Source of the DNA: an uncultured Lachnospiraceae bacterium
GTDB taxonomy: Bacteria; Bacillota; Clostridia; Lachnospirales; Lachnospiraceae
DNA: 41,270 bases
Direction: 5' to 3'
Assembly (NCBI GenBank): GCA_900554205.1
Contig: USGM01000012.1
Span: 1 to 41,270, forward strand
Shown here: one piece after another, positions 27,360 to 36,774 of the stretch
How the letters are laid out: each line of letters opens with the position of its first letter
How positions within the stretch are numbered: position 1 is the first letter of the stretch
Translations under genes and position numbers: made by a program
Notes under the pieces: model-generated
What the model saw: the letters and a program-made list of their open reading frames with translations, nothing else
Told to the model about the DNA's origin: nothing
Databases searched by the model: none

Positions 27360-29085
27360 TCTGTTTGTGCAAATCAGTGTAGACGATAAGGCGAGCAACA
27401 AAATCGGGAATATCAGCAAAAAGGCAACAACTGCTTTTAGCAAGATTGGGGCTGCCGCCGGGGCCGGAATGAAACTTGCCGCAAAAGGCGCAACTGTTGC
27501 CGCTGGTGCTATTGCTACTCTGTCCACAATGGCCGTCAAAACCTATTCGAATTATGAGCAGCTTGTTGGCGGCGTAAAAACATTGTTTGGTGCCGGCGAA
27601 CAATCGTTTAACCAGTTTGCAAAAGCGTCCGGATTGCCTGTAAAGGAAGCAACGGCACAATACTCTCAAATGATGGCAGCTCAAAAAGCGGTAATGGAAA
27701 ATGCAGACGAAGCGTATAAAAACGCCGGACTATCTGCAAATGACTACATGGAGACCGTTACCGGATTTGCGGCAGCCTTAAATAGCAGTTTGGGCGGAAA
27801 TACTCTGAAATCCGCACAATATGCGGATATGGCCGTGAAAGACATGGCGGACAACTCAAACAAGATGGGCAGCAGCATGGAAAGTATTCAAAATGCCTAT
27901 CAGGGGTTCGCCAAGCAAAACTATACCATGTTGGACAACCTGAAACTTGGCTACGGCGGCACAAAAACCGAAATGGAACGGCTGCTGGCTGAGGCAAGCA
28001 AAATTTCCGGGAAGAAATTTGACTTATCGTCTTACGCTGATGTTGTTGAGGCAATCCACACCATTCAGACCGAGATGGGCATCACCGGGACTACGGCAGA
28101 GGAAGCCGAGCATACCATTTCCGGATCTGTGAACGCCATGAAAGCGGCATGGACAAACTGGTTGACAGGGCTAGGTAACAGCAAAGCCGACATTGGCAAA
28201 TTAACGACGCAGCTAATTGATTCCGCAAAGACTGTACTTGCAAATGTAATGCCTGTGGTTAGGCAAGTGCTTACCACACTGGGCGACGTTATCAGTAACG
28301 ACGCACCTGCAATCATCGAAGAAGGGCTTTCATATATTTTGGATGCTGCACCGCAATTGTTAGAGATGGGTGGGCAACTGATTTCTTCACTTGTCGATGG
28401 AATAATTGCAAATTTGCCGCAAATCCTTAGTGCTGCAACGCAGCTGATAACCATGCTTTGTAACGGTATTATGGAATCTGCATCACAGATACCAGAAGCA
28501 GTTACAGAGATTATCACGCAGCTGGTTAATTTCATTGTTGCAAATGCACCGCAATTGTTGGTGGCTGGTGTTACACTTGTCCTATCATTAATACAGGGAC
28601 TAGTCAAAGCTATTCCAGATATTATACAAGCTATTCCGCAGCTTATTGACGGAATTGTGTCTGCCTTTGATAATGCTTCGTCTCAGATTTTGGGTATTGG
28701 TAGACAAATTGTGCAAGATATTATAGATGGTATATCAAGCGCATGGGATGGCCTTGTAAGTTGGTTTAACGGTTTGTGGGATAGCCTGTTCGGCGGGAGG
28801 TCTGTAAGTGTTGGCGTAAGCTATGAAGATGGAAGTCACAGCGGGATTGGCGGACATTATGCAATCGGTACGGACTATGTCCCCTACAACGGGATGCCCG
28901 CTATCCTACACCGAGGAGAAGCAATCCTGAACGCCCCCGAGGCTGAGGATTGGCGCAGAGGCCGGGGGCGTGGCAACAGCCAGGGGATCACCATTGTGCA
29001 GAATATCCAGTCCGTGCCACAGACTCCTATCCAGCTGGCGGCGGCAACACAGGCCATGTTTGAACAAGCGAGGTGGGCACTGTAA
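27328..29085 (+). CDS. Tape measure protein (short)
   Basis: About 583-585 aa; the start is one of TTG 27328, GTG 27331 or GTG 27334. It has an Ala-rich helical N-terminus with hydrophobic segments (about 45-70), repeated helices with regular NDAPAIIEEGLSYILDAAPQ-like units between 300 and 470, and a C-terminal GIGGHYAIGTDYVPYNGMP. The short length implies a short tail (rule of about 1.5 A per residue, near 90 nm). No lytic or peptidase domain is seen. Confidence 0.92.
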   Translation: MVVKTIAGLLDLFVQISVDDKASNKIGNISKKATTAFSKIGAAAGAGMKLAAKGATVAAGAIATLSTMAVKTYSNYEQLVGGVKTLFGAGEQSFNQFAKASGLPVKEATAQYSQMMAAQKAVMENADEAYKNAGLSANDYMETVTGFAAALNSSLGGNTLKSAQYADMAVKDMADNSNKMGSSMESIQNAYQGFAKQNYTMLDNLKLGYGGTKTEMERLLAEASKISGKKFDLSSYADVVEAIHTIQTEMGITGTTAEEAEHTISGSVNAMKAAWTNWLTGLGNSKADIGKLTTQLIDSAKTVLANVMPVVRQVLTTLGDVISNDAPAIIEEGLSYILDAAPQLLEMGGQLISSLVDGIIANLPQILSAATQLITMLCNGIMESASQIPEAVTEIITQLVNFIVANAPQLLVAGVTLVLSLIQGLVKAIPDIIQAIPQLIDGIVSAFDNASSQILGIGRQIVQDIIDGISSAWDGLVSWFNGLWDSLFGGRSVSVGVSYEDGSHSGIGGHYAIGTDYVPYNGMPAILHRGEAILNAPEAEDWRRGRGRGNSQGITIVQNIQSVPQTPIQLAAATQAMFEQARWAL

Positions 29086-29939
29086 TGGCACTCAACAATC
29101 TTTTGAAAACATTTGTTTATAAAAATGATGACGGCGCAGCCATTACCCTCACCTATGATGGGGGCTACCTCATCAGCAAGCCCGTGGGCATTGATACCGT
29201 AAGCGTTACCATCAGCGAGGCTCAGGGCATCGGGCAGACCGGGACTACCATCCGATCTGCCAATGTGGACAGCCGCCCGGTGACCATTTCCGGCATAATC
29301 GTTGGAGACAGCCAGCCAGAGAAAAAGGAGCGGCTTATGGAGGTTGTCCGGCCTGACCTGGGCGGAAAGCTCTTTTGTGATGACTACTACCTGGAGGTCC
29401 ACCCTACCGGCACGCCAACCATCGAAGCCAAGCCACGGCAGGCGAAATTCCAGTTTGCGCTCCTGGCCCCATATCCCTACTGGATGAAGGGTGAGAATGC
29501 CTATGCCGCCCTGAGCGGCGTAGAGAAGCGGTTTAAATTCCCGTGGAATATCAGCAGGCCTTACCGGTTTGGCGAGGTGGTTACACGGCAGTTTATCACC
29601 ATCCACAACTCTGGACAGCTGGAAGTCCCGTTTACGGTTACTTTCACAGCCCTGGACGCTGTAACGAACCCGAAAATTATCGATGCCAAGACCAACAACT
29701 ACCTGTTGGTGAAAAAGAGCATGGTAGCCGGTGAGCGGCTTGTGGTGGAAATCACCCACGACCGGGTATATGTCACATCCTCTGCGGATGGAGAGTGCCG
29801 TGGTGCTTTGGACATCAAATCCAAGTTCTACCGGCTGAGAGTTGGCGACAACGTCATCAAACCAGAAGCGGACAGCGGGAAAAATAATCTGAGCGTATCT
29901 ATCGACTACGCCATTGAAAAAACAGGAGTTGTGCTATGA
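29085..29939 (+). CDS. Distal tail protein (Dit, siphovirus tail component)
   Basis: 284 aa from ATG 29085 (TAATG overlap; GAGGTG ahead). VTISEAQGIGQTGTTIRSAN and the beta-rich ring part (DSRPVTISGIIVG) fit the siphovirus tail family (PF05709). FQFALLAPYPYWMKGE is typical of its end of domain one. It forms the hexameric hub at the tail tip. Confidence 0.88.
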   Translation: MALNNLLKTFVYKNDDGAAITLTYDGGYLISKPVGIDTVSVTISEAQGIGQTGTTIRSANVDSRPVTISGIIVGDSQPEKKERLMEVVRPDLGGKLFCDDYYLEVHPTGTPTIEAKPRQAKFQFALLAPYPYWMKGENAYAALSGVEKRFKFPWNISRPYRFGEVVTRQFITIHNSGQLEVPFTVTFTALDAVTNPKIIDAKTNNYLLVKKSMVAGERLVVEITHDRVYVTSSADGECRGALDIKSKFYRLRVGDNVIKPEADSGKNNLSVSIDYAIEKTGVVL

Positions 29940-30997
29940 GCCTGGAAATCTACCCTGCGAACCTGCCCACCAGATATGGCCTGTATGCCGTTACCGCTAT
30001 CACCATGAGCGAGAACTATAACGATGTGGGTAAAATCTCCATCGTTGTTGCGCTGGACGACTACGCTATTACCGCCTTAAAGCCAGGAAATATCGTGTAT
30101 AACACGGACCGGGGGACCACCTATATCCTGGTAAACGTAAAGAGCGACACCACAAAGCGTCTAATAACCGCCAACGGATACACCTCCGATTGGTTGCTGA
30201 ACAAGCGAGTTGTGGCGGAAAAGCGGCAAATCGTCAACATTGAGGCCGACACCTACGACCTGATCACCAAGAATCTCAGGGGCCTGAGCCGCATCGACTT
30301 AGCCCCGGTGAAAGGGTTGGCGGAGACCTTCCAGAAGGACGACCCGGAGACCGAGGACGAAGACGAAAGCGTTATCAACGGCGGCCAGCTGCTGGACCGG
30401 GTGACGGAGGTTTTGGACTACGGAAAGCTTGGGCGGCGGATGCTGTGGGACACAGAAAAGCTGAGGTGGACCTTTGAGATATTCAAGGGCGTAGACCGCA
30501 CCGATGGTATCCATGCCGTTGCTTTCGTGGAGGAGCAAGGCACCTGTACAGACCTGGTTATCAACGAGGACGATTCTACCTTTAAAAACTACGCCTGGAT
30601 AGAGTACAAGCACAACGATATAACCTACAAAACCCAGGTTGGTACAGCCAAAGGTGACGACCGGCGGGAGGTGTGGATCGGCACATCTGTGATTGCAGAG
30701 CAAAATGAATCCCGAAAAGCCGTTAAGAAGCGGGCCGAGGAACAGGCGGCGCTTGACCTGGGCAAGTATTTAAAGCGTACAAGCTTCACGGTGACCATCG
30801 ATCCGGAGGAATTTGGTGTGCGATACGACATCGGAGACACGGTTTCCTGCGTGTCTAACCGGTTCGGCGTATCCTTCCAGGCCCAGGTGACCGGCTACTC
30901 TTACAAACTGGATAGCAACGGCGAGACCACCAGCATTGTGCTGGGCGAACCGACTTTGACGGCGATTGACGAGGTGATTTTGAAACATGGAAATTAA
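29936..30997 (+). CDS. Baseplate/tail protein, ReqiPepy6 Gp37-like
   Basis: 353 aa, overlapping Dit by 4 bases. LPTRYGLYAVTAITMSENYN, KSDTTKRLITANGYTSDWLL and a C-terminal VTGYSYKLDSNGETTSIVLG match the Gp37-like tail family (PF14594), the analogue of the tail-associated protein that anchors the tip. No peptidoglycan hydrolase domain is attached. Confidence 0.85.
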   Translation: MSLEIYPANLPTRYGLYAVTAITMSENYNDVGKISIVVALDDYAITALKPGNIVYNTDRGTTYILVNVKSDTTKRLITANGYTSDWLLNKRVVAEKRQIVNIEADTYDLITKNLRGLSRIDLAPVKGLAETFQKDDPETEDEDESVINGGQLLDRVTEVLDYGKLGRRMLWDTEKLRWTFEIFKGVDRTDGIHAVAFVEEQGTCTDLVINEDDSTFKNYAWIEYKHNDITYKTQVGTAKGDDRREVWIGTSVIAEQNESRKAVKKRAEEQAALDLGKYLKRTSFTVTIDPEEFGVRYDIGDTVSCVSNRFGVSFQAQVTGYSYKLDSNGETTSIVLGEPTLTAIDEVILKHGN

Positions 30998-31871
30998 GAG
31001 CTTTCCGAACAACAAAGACGAATACCAGGGCGCTCAGGACGTTATGCGCTGGCTGCATGGGCGTACTTCCGGCGTGTTTGGGGCGGAGAATAATGCCGCT
31101 GTGAAGTCCGCCGGGGGCATGGTTGTAAGCGTCACCGACGGTGTGGGCTGGATCACCAATGCCGATGCCGACGGCGTGGTTTGGTGGAACAGTACTCAGA
31201 AGGACAGCGGCAACCCCATAAAACTGAGCCTGTCCCCTGCTGATTCCGCCCTGGACCGGATAGACCGGATCATCGTGGAATGGAAAACCACCGGATACGC
31301 CGACCTACCGGAAATCAAGGTACTTGCGGGTACATCCGCCATTACCGCCGTCCCCCCTGCCCTGACCAACAGCGACGCTTTGCGGCAGCTGAGCTTGGCA
31401 AGGGTTAGCATCAAGGCAGGTGCTACCAGCATCACCGCCGCTGATATCACAGACGAGCGGCTGGACCCAACCGTCTGTGGGCTGGTGACGGAGCAGGTGA
31501 AGATTGATACAAGCGCGATGCAAGAGCAGTTTGAGGGGCTGCTATCCTCCATCCAGCAGCAGTTGGAGGAACTGCAAGGGGGTACCGCCGTTGAGCTGAA
31601 AAAGCTGCTGTTTAAAAACACCACCGTACCCGTATCCGCATTTTTGGAAAACAGCACCTACGACGCAGAAGGTTTCCCCTATCGGGCCGCCGTGGCCCTG
31701 GAAGGGGTGAATGCCTCAATGATTCCTGAGGTGGTGTACAGTGTAAAGGCCGCCGCAAATACAGATTTTGCGCCTGTGGCGGAGAGCTATAACGGCGGTA
31801 TCTACATCTATGCTGGGTCTCAGCCGGAGGAAGCTGTTGATATCCCGACAATCATCTGCTGGAAGGGGTAA
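30987..31871 (+). CDS. Baseplate upper/tail fibre-related protein
   Basis: 294 aa, overlapping the previous gene. The first ~175 residues (NNKDEYQGAQDVMRWLHGRT, DGVGWITNADADGVVWWNST, DRIDRIIVEWKTTG) are the typical clostridial-phage baseplate form. A helix (about 180-205) then leads to a C-terminal beta domain (VPVSAFLENSTYDAEGFPYR). It probably links the hub to the receptor-binding proteins. Confidence 0.75.
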   Translation: MEIKSFPNNKDEYQGAQDVMRWLHGRTSGVFGAENNAAVKSAGGMVVSVTDGVGWITNADADGVVWWNSTQKDSGNPIKLSLSPADSALDRIDRIIVEWKTTGYADLPEIKVLAGTSAITAVPPALTNSDALRQLSLARVSIKAGATSITAADITDERLDPTVCGLVTEQVKIDTSAMQEQFEGLLSSIQQQLEELQGGTAVELKKLLFKNTTVPVSAFLENSTYDAEGFPYRAAVALEGVNASMIPEVVYSVKAAANTDFAPVAESYNGGIYIYAGSQPEEAVDIPTIICWKG

Positions 31872-31878
31872 TGGAATA

Positions 31879-32646
31879 ATGATTGGACGCACAAACGCCG
31901 GTGGTTCTGGTGGCGGTGGACTAAACCTGAAAGTTGTAGGCGGCACCACACAGCCCACGGCACCACGGGAGAACACCATATGGATAAACACTACCACAGC
32001 CATTACCGGCTACGCACTCAGCCCCACACAGCCAGAGACCGGCACAGAGGGCCTGGTGTGGCTCAAAACAGCGGATACCGGCGTGGAAATCAACGTGGGG
32101 CGGAAAAATGCGGTGTTGCTGCATTTGGCAATGTCCCAAGTGTACAGCGGTGGGGGTTGGAAAACCGTTGAGGGCTACGTGTACAAGAGCAGTGCATGGG
32201 TACAGTTTGGATTCCTTGCGCTATACAAAGACGGCGTTTTCTCTACTGACCACACTGAAAAAGTAATAAAAGGCTCAATCCAATATGCAGACACGTATTA
32301 TACAGCCACTACAAATGGCGGTGGAAATGCTGGAGAAGCTTACGTTGTGTTTGGACCGCTATCTCTTGATGGAAATAAGACCGTTACCATGAGGGCGCAA
32401 TTTGTATCGACAAAAGTAATTAATACTAGATTTGCTATTATGATAGCAAAAGATGCCAATGCAAACAGAAGTAATGCGGCGCTGAAAACCGAAGTAGATA
32501 TCAAGGATTATGTGGAAAACACCGTATCGCTGGATATTAGCACGTTGGAAAGAGGAACGTGGTATGTCTACGCCGGCATCAATACCGGTGGAAGCGGTTG
32601 GAATGACAAGCGTATCGTAAATGTAATGGAGGTGGGTTTTGCATGA
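31879..32646 (+). CDS. Tail fibre / host-recognition protein
   Basis: 255 aa from ATG 31879 (GGAAGGGG site). The N-terminus is Gly-rich (GGSGGGGLNLKVVGG), then TTQPTAPRENTIWINT, a structural motif of fibre proteins. The C-terminal ~150 residues come from an AT-rich stretch (about 32200-32560) unlike its flanks, so the receptor-facing domain looks swapped in. Confidence 0.7.
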   Translation: MIGRTNAGGSGGGGLNLKVVGGTTQPTAPRENTIWINTTTAITGYALSPTQPETGTEGLVWLKTADTGVEINVGRKNAVLLHLAMSQVYSGGGWKTVEGYVYKSSAWVQFGFLALYKDGVFSTDHTEKVIKGSIQYADTYYTATTNGGGNAGEAYVVFGPLSLDGNKTVTMRAQFVSTKVINTRFAIMIAKDANANRSNAALKTEVDIKDYVENTVSLDISTLERGTWYVYAGINTGGSGWNDKRIVNVMEVGFA

Positions 32647-32960
32647 CAATCTACATCGACACCGACTACAAATGCCATACCGCATCCAGCCCCGGTCTGA
32701 CCGCTGTGGAGACTGACGCATTCACCGGCAAGTGCCCCGCCTACATTGAGGGCTACCGCTTTGTTCCATCCGGCTCTACCTGGGTACGTTCTGATGGCGC
32801 AATTTTCCAGGGCGAGATGGTTGCCCCATGGAAGCCCTGGGACGAGCTGGATGCCGCCCAACGTGAGTATGAGCGAGAACAGTACGCAACCTTGACCGCA
32901 CAGAACGCAGAGTATGAAACTGCCCTGTCCCAAATCGAAACTGCGCTGGGGGTGACGTGA
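32643..32960 (+). CDS. Small tail-fibre accessory protein
   Basis: 105 aa, overlapping the previous stop. YIDTDYKCHTASSPGLTAVE, AYIEGYRFVPSGSTWV and a helical end (QREYEREQYATLTAQNAEYE) are typical of small baseplate or fibre-associated proteins that follow fibre genes in clostridial phages. Role inferred from position. Confidence 0.65.
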   Translation: MTIYIDTDYKCHTASSPGLTAVETDAFTGKCPAYIEGYRFVPSGSTWVRSDGAIFQGEMVAPWKPWDELDAAQREYEREQYATLTAQNAEYETALSQIETALGVT

Positions 32961-33082
32961 TGACCATCGAGGAACGGAAGCAGAGGATCCTCGCAAAGAT
33001 TACAGAAATGCAAGCAGAGGGCGCAGACATGAAAAATGCGCTGACCATTTTGGAGGTGACACCGGATGCAGACGTGGAGTAA
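32960..33082 (+). CDS. 40 aa small tail-region protein
   Basis: ATG 32960 overlaps the previous stop. The peptide starts MTIEERKQRILAKITEM and is one charged helix with an acidic end. It overlaps the next gene, whose AGGTGA lies inside it. Tight packing favours a real gene. Function is unknown. Confidence 0.5.
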   Translation: MTIEERKQRILAKITEMQAEGADMKNALTILEVTPDADVE

Positions 33083-33248
33083 TGGAGCCAAAAAGCGGCT
33101 GGTTGAAATTCGTGCCGCCGAGAATGGGGAGCAGGACATGAGAACCATTGCGGCGGCCCTTGCTAAGCTACCGCCTGGTCAACTAAAAAAAGTCCTCACA
33201 GAGGATATCGTTGCCATTCTGGCGAAGTATGGGGTGGTCATCGGATGA
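33066..33248 (+). CDS. Small tail-region protein
   Basis: 60 aa with GGAGGTGA. It is helical: WSNGAKKRLVEIRAAENGEQ, then ALAKLPPGQLKKVLTEDIVA. It lies between fibre genes. No motif recognised. Confidence 0.55.
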   Translation: MQTWSNGAKKRLVEIRAAENGEQDMRTIAAALAKLPPGQLKKVLTEDIVAILAKYGVVIG

Positions 33249-33277
33249 AATCCAAAACCTAAAGGAGGCCAAACAGT

Positions 33278-35710
33278 ATGGCAAATCGTGTCGTCCCAGA
33301 CCGGTATGGCGTGATCAATATCGGAAAATTGAAAGAGAACTTGGTTACCGAGGTGCATCTACCCGCCCCGGGATTTGCTGGCGGTAGTTACGCCGTGCTG
33401 CTGCGGCGGCCTAAGGAGGAGCAGCCATATCCCGTAACCGTGCGGCACGAGGGCGGCAACCTGGTGTGGACGGTGCAAACCGCTGACACGGCCATTGCCG
33501 GAATGGGCAAACTGGAATGCCGGTGGTATGGCGACAACGGCGAGGTAGCCAAGAGCCAAATCTACACAGTGCGCATTACCGATGGTCTCCCTGACCCCAC
33601 CGAGGCCCCGGAGGCCTGGGCGGGATTTATGCAGCAGGTTAGCCAGGACGCTGGCCGGGCGGAAAGCGCCGCTGATAATGCCGCCAAGACGCTGCAAAAG
33701 CTGGAAGACGGAATCGCCTCCGGGGATTTCCGGGGCGAGAAAGGCGAGAAGGGCGAAAAGGGCGAAAAGGGAGACCGGGGCGAGGTGGGCCAAACTGGCC
33801 CCCAGGGATTGACTGGCCCGGTTGGCCCCAAGGGCGACCCCGGCCCCCAAGGGCCGAAGGGTGAAGCTGGCCCCGCCGGTGACACCACCGCCGCTGACGC
33901 CGCGGCAGAAGCAGCAAAAAAAGCCGCCCAGGAAGCCCAGAAAGCAGCGGAAGCGTCCGCCGGTTCGGCGGCGCAGGCTGCGGAATCTGTCGGCGGGCTG
34001 GCGGATGATCTGGAGGCCACCCAGAACGATCTTGCCAAGATGAAACGGGCTATTAAATTCCAGGCGGAACTCAATAAGGGCCAGACTTGGGACTTTGAGG
34101 AGGACACCCAGGAGGCCTACGAGCGGCAGGTGCCCAGCGGTGCCAAGGCCGGGGCGGTGATGGAGTGGGGTGGAACGACGGTGGCGTGGAATCAGCTGTG
34201 CCAAAACGCAGAACTGGCAAGCCTTGACGGATTTATCGAAGCCAGTTTGACCGTATTAACCGTAGCCGACGGGATAATTACAGCAAATTGTAAAGGGCCT
34301 AACCCTGGTGTTAAATCAAGTGATGATAATTGTATGGCTACAATTAACCACTACTATTACATCGCAACAACTGCAAAAATCGAAGCCGGTACTAGATATT
34401 ATGCACCATACTGTAATTCGGGTGTTTTTAATGTTGATCCACGTGCAAACGGAACGGGCGATTTCGTGCGATCCAGCGTAATAGCAAAGGCAATTACATC
34501 CGGGCCAGCCAAGATTGGCAGCCGAATTGCAACAACTGATAATGGATACTATGAAGGTGTTCTCCAGATGAAACAACCTGTTTTCATCGACCTCACCCTC
34601 CTCTACGGCTCCGGCAACGAGCCGATGGATACCAGCGATCCCCGCATTGCCCAAATCGAGGCGTATGCGGCGGCCCACCCGGAGTACAACGCCGGAGAGC
34701 TGATGAGTGCGGAGGTGGATAGCGTGGTGGAGCAGGGCGCCAACCTCATCAGCATCCAAGCGTTACAGGCATGGTGGCCCAATGATACTGAGGTCGATGG
34801 CGACATCCTTTATATCAAAGGAAATGGCACAAACGGAATATACAGGAAAAGATTCCCAATCAGTATTCCTTCAGGTGCCGTAATATCCGCAGAAGGAATT
34901 GAACCGAAATTAAACATGCGCATGAGCAAAAACGCAAGGATAGTTTTTGTTCGTCCGAATGGGACGGCTTTTAGTTACTTGTTATCTGACGCATCTTGCG
35001 CCCCCCAAAAAATAGAAAATGTGGTTATGAACAGCGACATTATAGCGCTCTATTTAGATTACAGCGAATCCAATGACTTTTTTGGCATTGCGAATTTAAT
35101 GATCCGGTTGCCTTATGCCTCGCCCGATTACTCCCCCTACCATCAGACCACCCATCCCATCCCGGATGCGGTGAAACAGCTCCCCGGCTACGGCTGGAGC
35201 GCTGGCTCTGTTGCCAACACGGTGAAGCGGACAGAAAACGGCTGGCAGTATGTGCAGCGGGTGGAGAGCGTGGATTTGGGGACGCTGGATTATACCAAAG
35301 AAGAAAATACATTTCGGGCAAAAATTCAGGGCATGCGGATCGTATCAACGGACGTGGCATTTAATGGCCGCTGCAAATCGTTTATTTCCATACGCTACAG
35401 AGATAGCTGGACCGTTGATGGGACTATGTCACAAGATACCGCGAAGAGGCTGGTGCTTATCCACAGCGGGTATAGCGACATAGCATCCTTTTTGTCCTAT
35501 ATCCGTGGGACCCTCCTCTATTACGAGCTGGCCGCCCCCATCACCACAGACATCACCAACCTGATGGGTGAATCTCTGGCCCCGTTCCCGGTGGAGGCTG
35601 GCGGCTCCATCACCATGCACCACCCAAAGGCGGATGAGGGCTTTGCTATAGATGTTCCCGCAAAAATCCAGTACATCACAAAACTCTCGGAGGTGAGCGC
35701 TAATGGATAA
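33278..35710 (+). CDS. Receptor-binding tail fibre with collagen-like segment
   Basis: 810 aa. Residues 1-105 form a BppU-like N-terminal domain for baseplate attachment (VPDRYGVINIGKLKENLVTE). Residues ~125-150 are helical. Residues 153-202 are collagen-like G-X-Y repeats (GEKGEKGEKG, GPQGPKGEAGPAG), followed by an Ala-rich coiled coil (about 205-255). The long beta-rich C-terminus has FIDLTLLYGSGNEP and DYSPYHQTTHPIPD. Two AT-rich blocks (about 34230-34570 and 34800-35110) interrupt a GC-rich frame, which suggests domain exchange in the receptor-facing part. Confidence 0.88.
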   Translation: MANRVVPDRYGVINIGKLKENLVTEVHLPAPGFAGGSYAVLLRRPKEEQPYPVTVRHEGGNLVWTVQTADTAIAGMGKLECRWYGDNGEVAKSQIYTVRITDGLPDPTEAPEAWAGFMQQVSQDAGRAESAADNAAKTLQKLEDGIASGDFRGEKGEKGEKGEKGDRGEVGQTGPQGLTGPVGPKGDPGPQGPKGEAGPAGDTTAADAAAEAAKKAAQEAQKAAEASAGSAAQAAESVGGLADDLEATQNDLAKMKRAIKFQAELNKGQTWDFEEDTQEAYERQVPSGAKAGAVMEWGGTTVAWNQLCQNAELASLDGFIEASLTVLTVADGIITANCKGPNPGVKSSDDNCMATINHYYYIATTAKIEAGTRYYAPYCNSGVFNVDPRANGTGDFVRSSVIAKAITSGPAKIGSRIATTDNGYYEGVLQMKQPVFIDLTLLYGSGNEPMDTSDPRIAQIEAYAAAHPEYNAGELMSAEVDSVVEQGANLISIQALQAWWPNDTEVDGDILYIKGNGTNGIYRKRFPISIPSGAVISAEGIEPKLNMRMSKNARIVFVRPNGTAFSYLLSDASCAPQKIENVVMNSDIIALYLDYSESNDFFGIANLMIRLPYASPDYSPYHQTTHPIPDAVKQLPGYGWSAGSVANTVKRTENGWQYVQRVESVDLGTLDYTKEENTFRAKIQGMRIVSTDVAFNGRCKSFISIRYRDSWTVDGTMSQDTAKRLVLIHSGYSDIASFLSYIRGTLLYYELAAPITTDITNLMGESLAPFPVEAGGSITMHHPKADEGFAIDVPAKIQYITKLSEVSANG

Positions 35711-35864
35711 CACCAAAACCGCCCTCCTGGGCCTGGTTGGGGCCACGGAGGAGGAGACCCAGCCCAGCCCCACCCCTACGGAGGAACGGCTCAAGGAATT
35801 GGAGAGCCAGAACCAGATGCTCATGGAGTGTCTGCTAGAGATGTCGGAGACAGTTTATGCGTAA
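35703..35864 (+). CDS. 53 aa small protein after the fibre
   Basis: ATG 35703 overlaps the fibre stop, with GGAGGTGAG ahead. It starts MDNTKTALLGLVGATEEE, is acidic and Pro-rich in the middle, then has a helix (ERLKELESQNQMLMECLL). Such a short coiled-coil protein at this site is frequent in clostridial phages. Function is unknown. Confidence 0.6.
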   Translation: MDNTKTALLGLVGATEEETQPSPTPTEERLKELESQNQMLMECLLEMSETVYA

Positions 35865-35904
35865 GCTGCTGTTTTCATTACTTTTTGGGAAAGGAGGAGA
35901 AACA

Positions 35905-36036
35905 ATGATGGCTATGTTGTGGGCACAGCAGATCATGCTGGGAAAGAAAACTTACGCACAGGTCCCTCGGCTGCTGAAAGCGAAGGTTAAGGAAGTCCTG
36001 ATCGATTCCGGCTGTGAGGAGCTGGTTCAGGAGTAA
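35905..36036 (+). CDS. XkdX/CD1375-like small protein
   Basis: 43 aa after AAAGGAGGAG; start ATG 35905 or 35908. The sequence AMLWAQQIMLGKKTYAQVPR and VKEVLIDSGCEELV matches the small family found between tail fibre and lysis genes in Clostridioides and related phages. Function is unknown. Confidence 0.7.
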   Translation: MMAMLWAQQIMLGKKTYAQVPRLLKAKVKEVLIDSGCEELVQE

Positions 36037-36089
36037 CCAAAAGCGCCCTGCCCCCGAAAGGGGGTGGGGACAATTGGAGGTGAGAAAAA

Positions 36090-36758
36090 TTGACTATTAA
36101 ACAAATCCAGTGCCTTTTGGATTACCTGGGCTATGACCCCGGGGTAATCGACGGAGCCAACGGCCCCAACACGGAGGACGCTGTGAGGGCGTTCCAGGCG
36201 ACGGAAGGGCTGACGGCGGACGGCATCCCTGGCCCTCTTACCGAAGCCAAGCTGCTGGACGCTGTTGCCGCCGGGCGGGTGTATAAGCCTCCCGACAAGG
36301 TCCCGGCGGCATCCCAACCCACCGGGACTGCTGACGCTGCCAAGTACCTCCGCTCTGATGGCTGCTACCATATCCCCAGGGGGGTGGATGTACAGCTTAC
36401 CAAAAACTTTTGGGCCCACGAGATCCACTGCCAAGGGGTAGGTTGCTGCACTGAGAGCGTGATCTCCAAGCGGATCATGGAGCTGGCCCAGGAGATCCGG
36501 GACGACCTGGGGGAGCCCCTGGCCATTGGCACCGCCAAGGGCTCCGGATACCGGTGCAAAACCCACAACGCAGAGGTAAACGGCGCGGCGGGGAGCCTGC
36601 ACATGATCTCCGATGCCGTGGACCTGAACTACCGGGACCCGGCCAAGCTCAAAAAGGTGGTGCTCCGGCACCTCACAGACGGCGAGGTGGGCCTCTATAG
36701 CTGGGGCTGCCATGTGGGGCGGTGGGACCGGGGCTACGTTAACCAGTTTTATAAGTAA
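36090..36758 (+). CDS. Endolysin: peptidoglycan-binding domain plus M15 peptidase
   Basis: 222 aa from a TTG start with TGGAGGTGA ahead. Residues 3-60 form a PG_binding_1 repeat (IKQIQCLLDYLGYDPGVIDG). Residues ~100-222 form an M15-type D-Ala-D-Ala peptidase with zinc ligands His171 and Asp178 (SLHMISDAVDL) and His208 (SWGCHVG). It cuts peptide bonds of the host wall at lysis. It has no signal peptide, so it needs the holin encoded at 37030-37236. A short GC hairpin stands before its ribosome site. Confidence 0.92.
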   Translation: MTIKQIQCLLDYLGYDPGVIDGANGPNTEDAVRAFQATEGLTADGIPGPLTEAKLLDAVAAGRVYKPPDKVPAASQPTGTADAAKYLRSDGCYHIPRGVDVQLTKNFWAHEIHCQGVGCCTESVISKRIMELAQEIRDDLGEPLAIGTAKGSGYRCKTHNAEVNGAAGSLHMISDAVDLNYRDPAKLKKVVLRHLTDGEVGLYSWGCHVGRWDRGYVNQFYK

Positions 36759-36774
36759 CAGGAGGATCTACATT

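Noticed and set aside
33733..33890. Short tandem repeats that might be taken for a CRISPR or satellite
   Set aside because: They encode in-frame collagen-like G-X-Y triplets of the fibre. No spaced palindromic repeats or unique spacers are present.
33359..34204. Leftward 281 codon frame opposite the fibre gene
   Set aside because: It is a by-product of the G/C-rich collagen-like repeats on the other strand; composition is abnormal and there are no motifs.
36027..36713. Leftward 228 codon frame opposite the endolysin
   Set aside because: Antisense of a clear endolysin, with no independent support.
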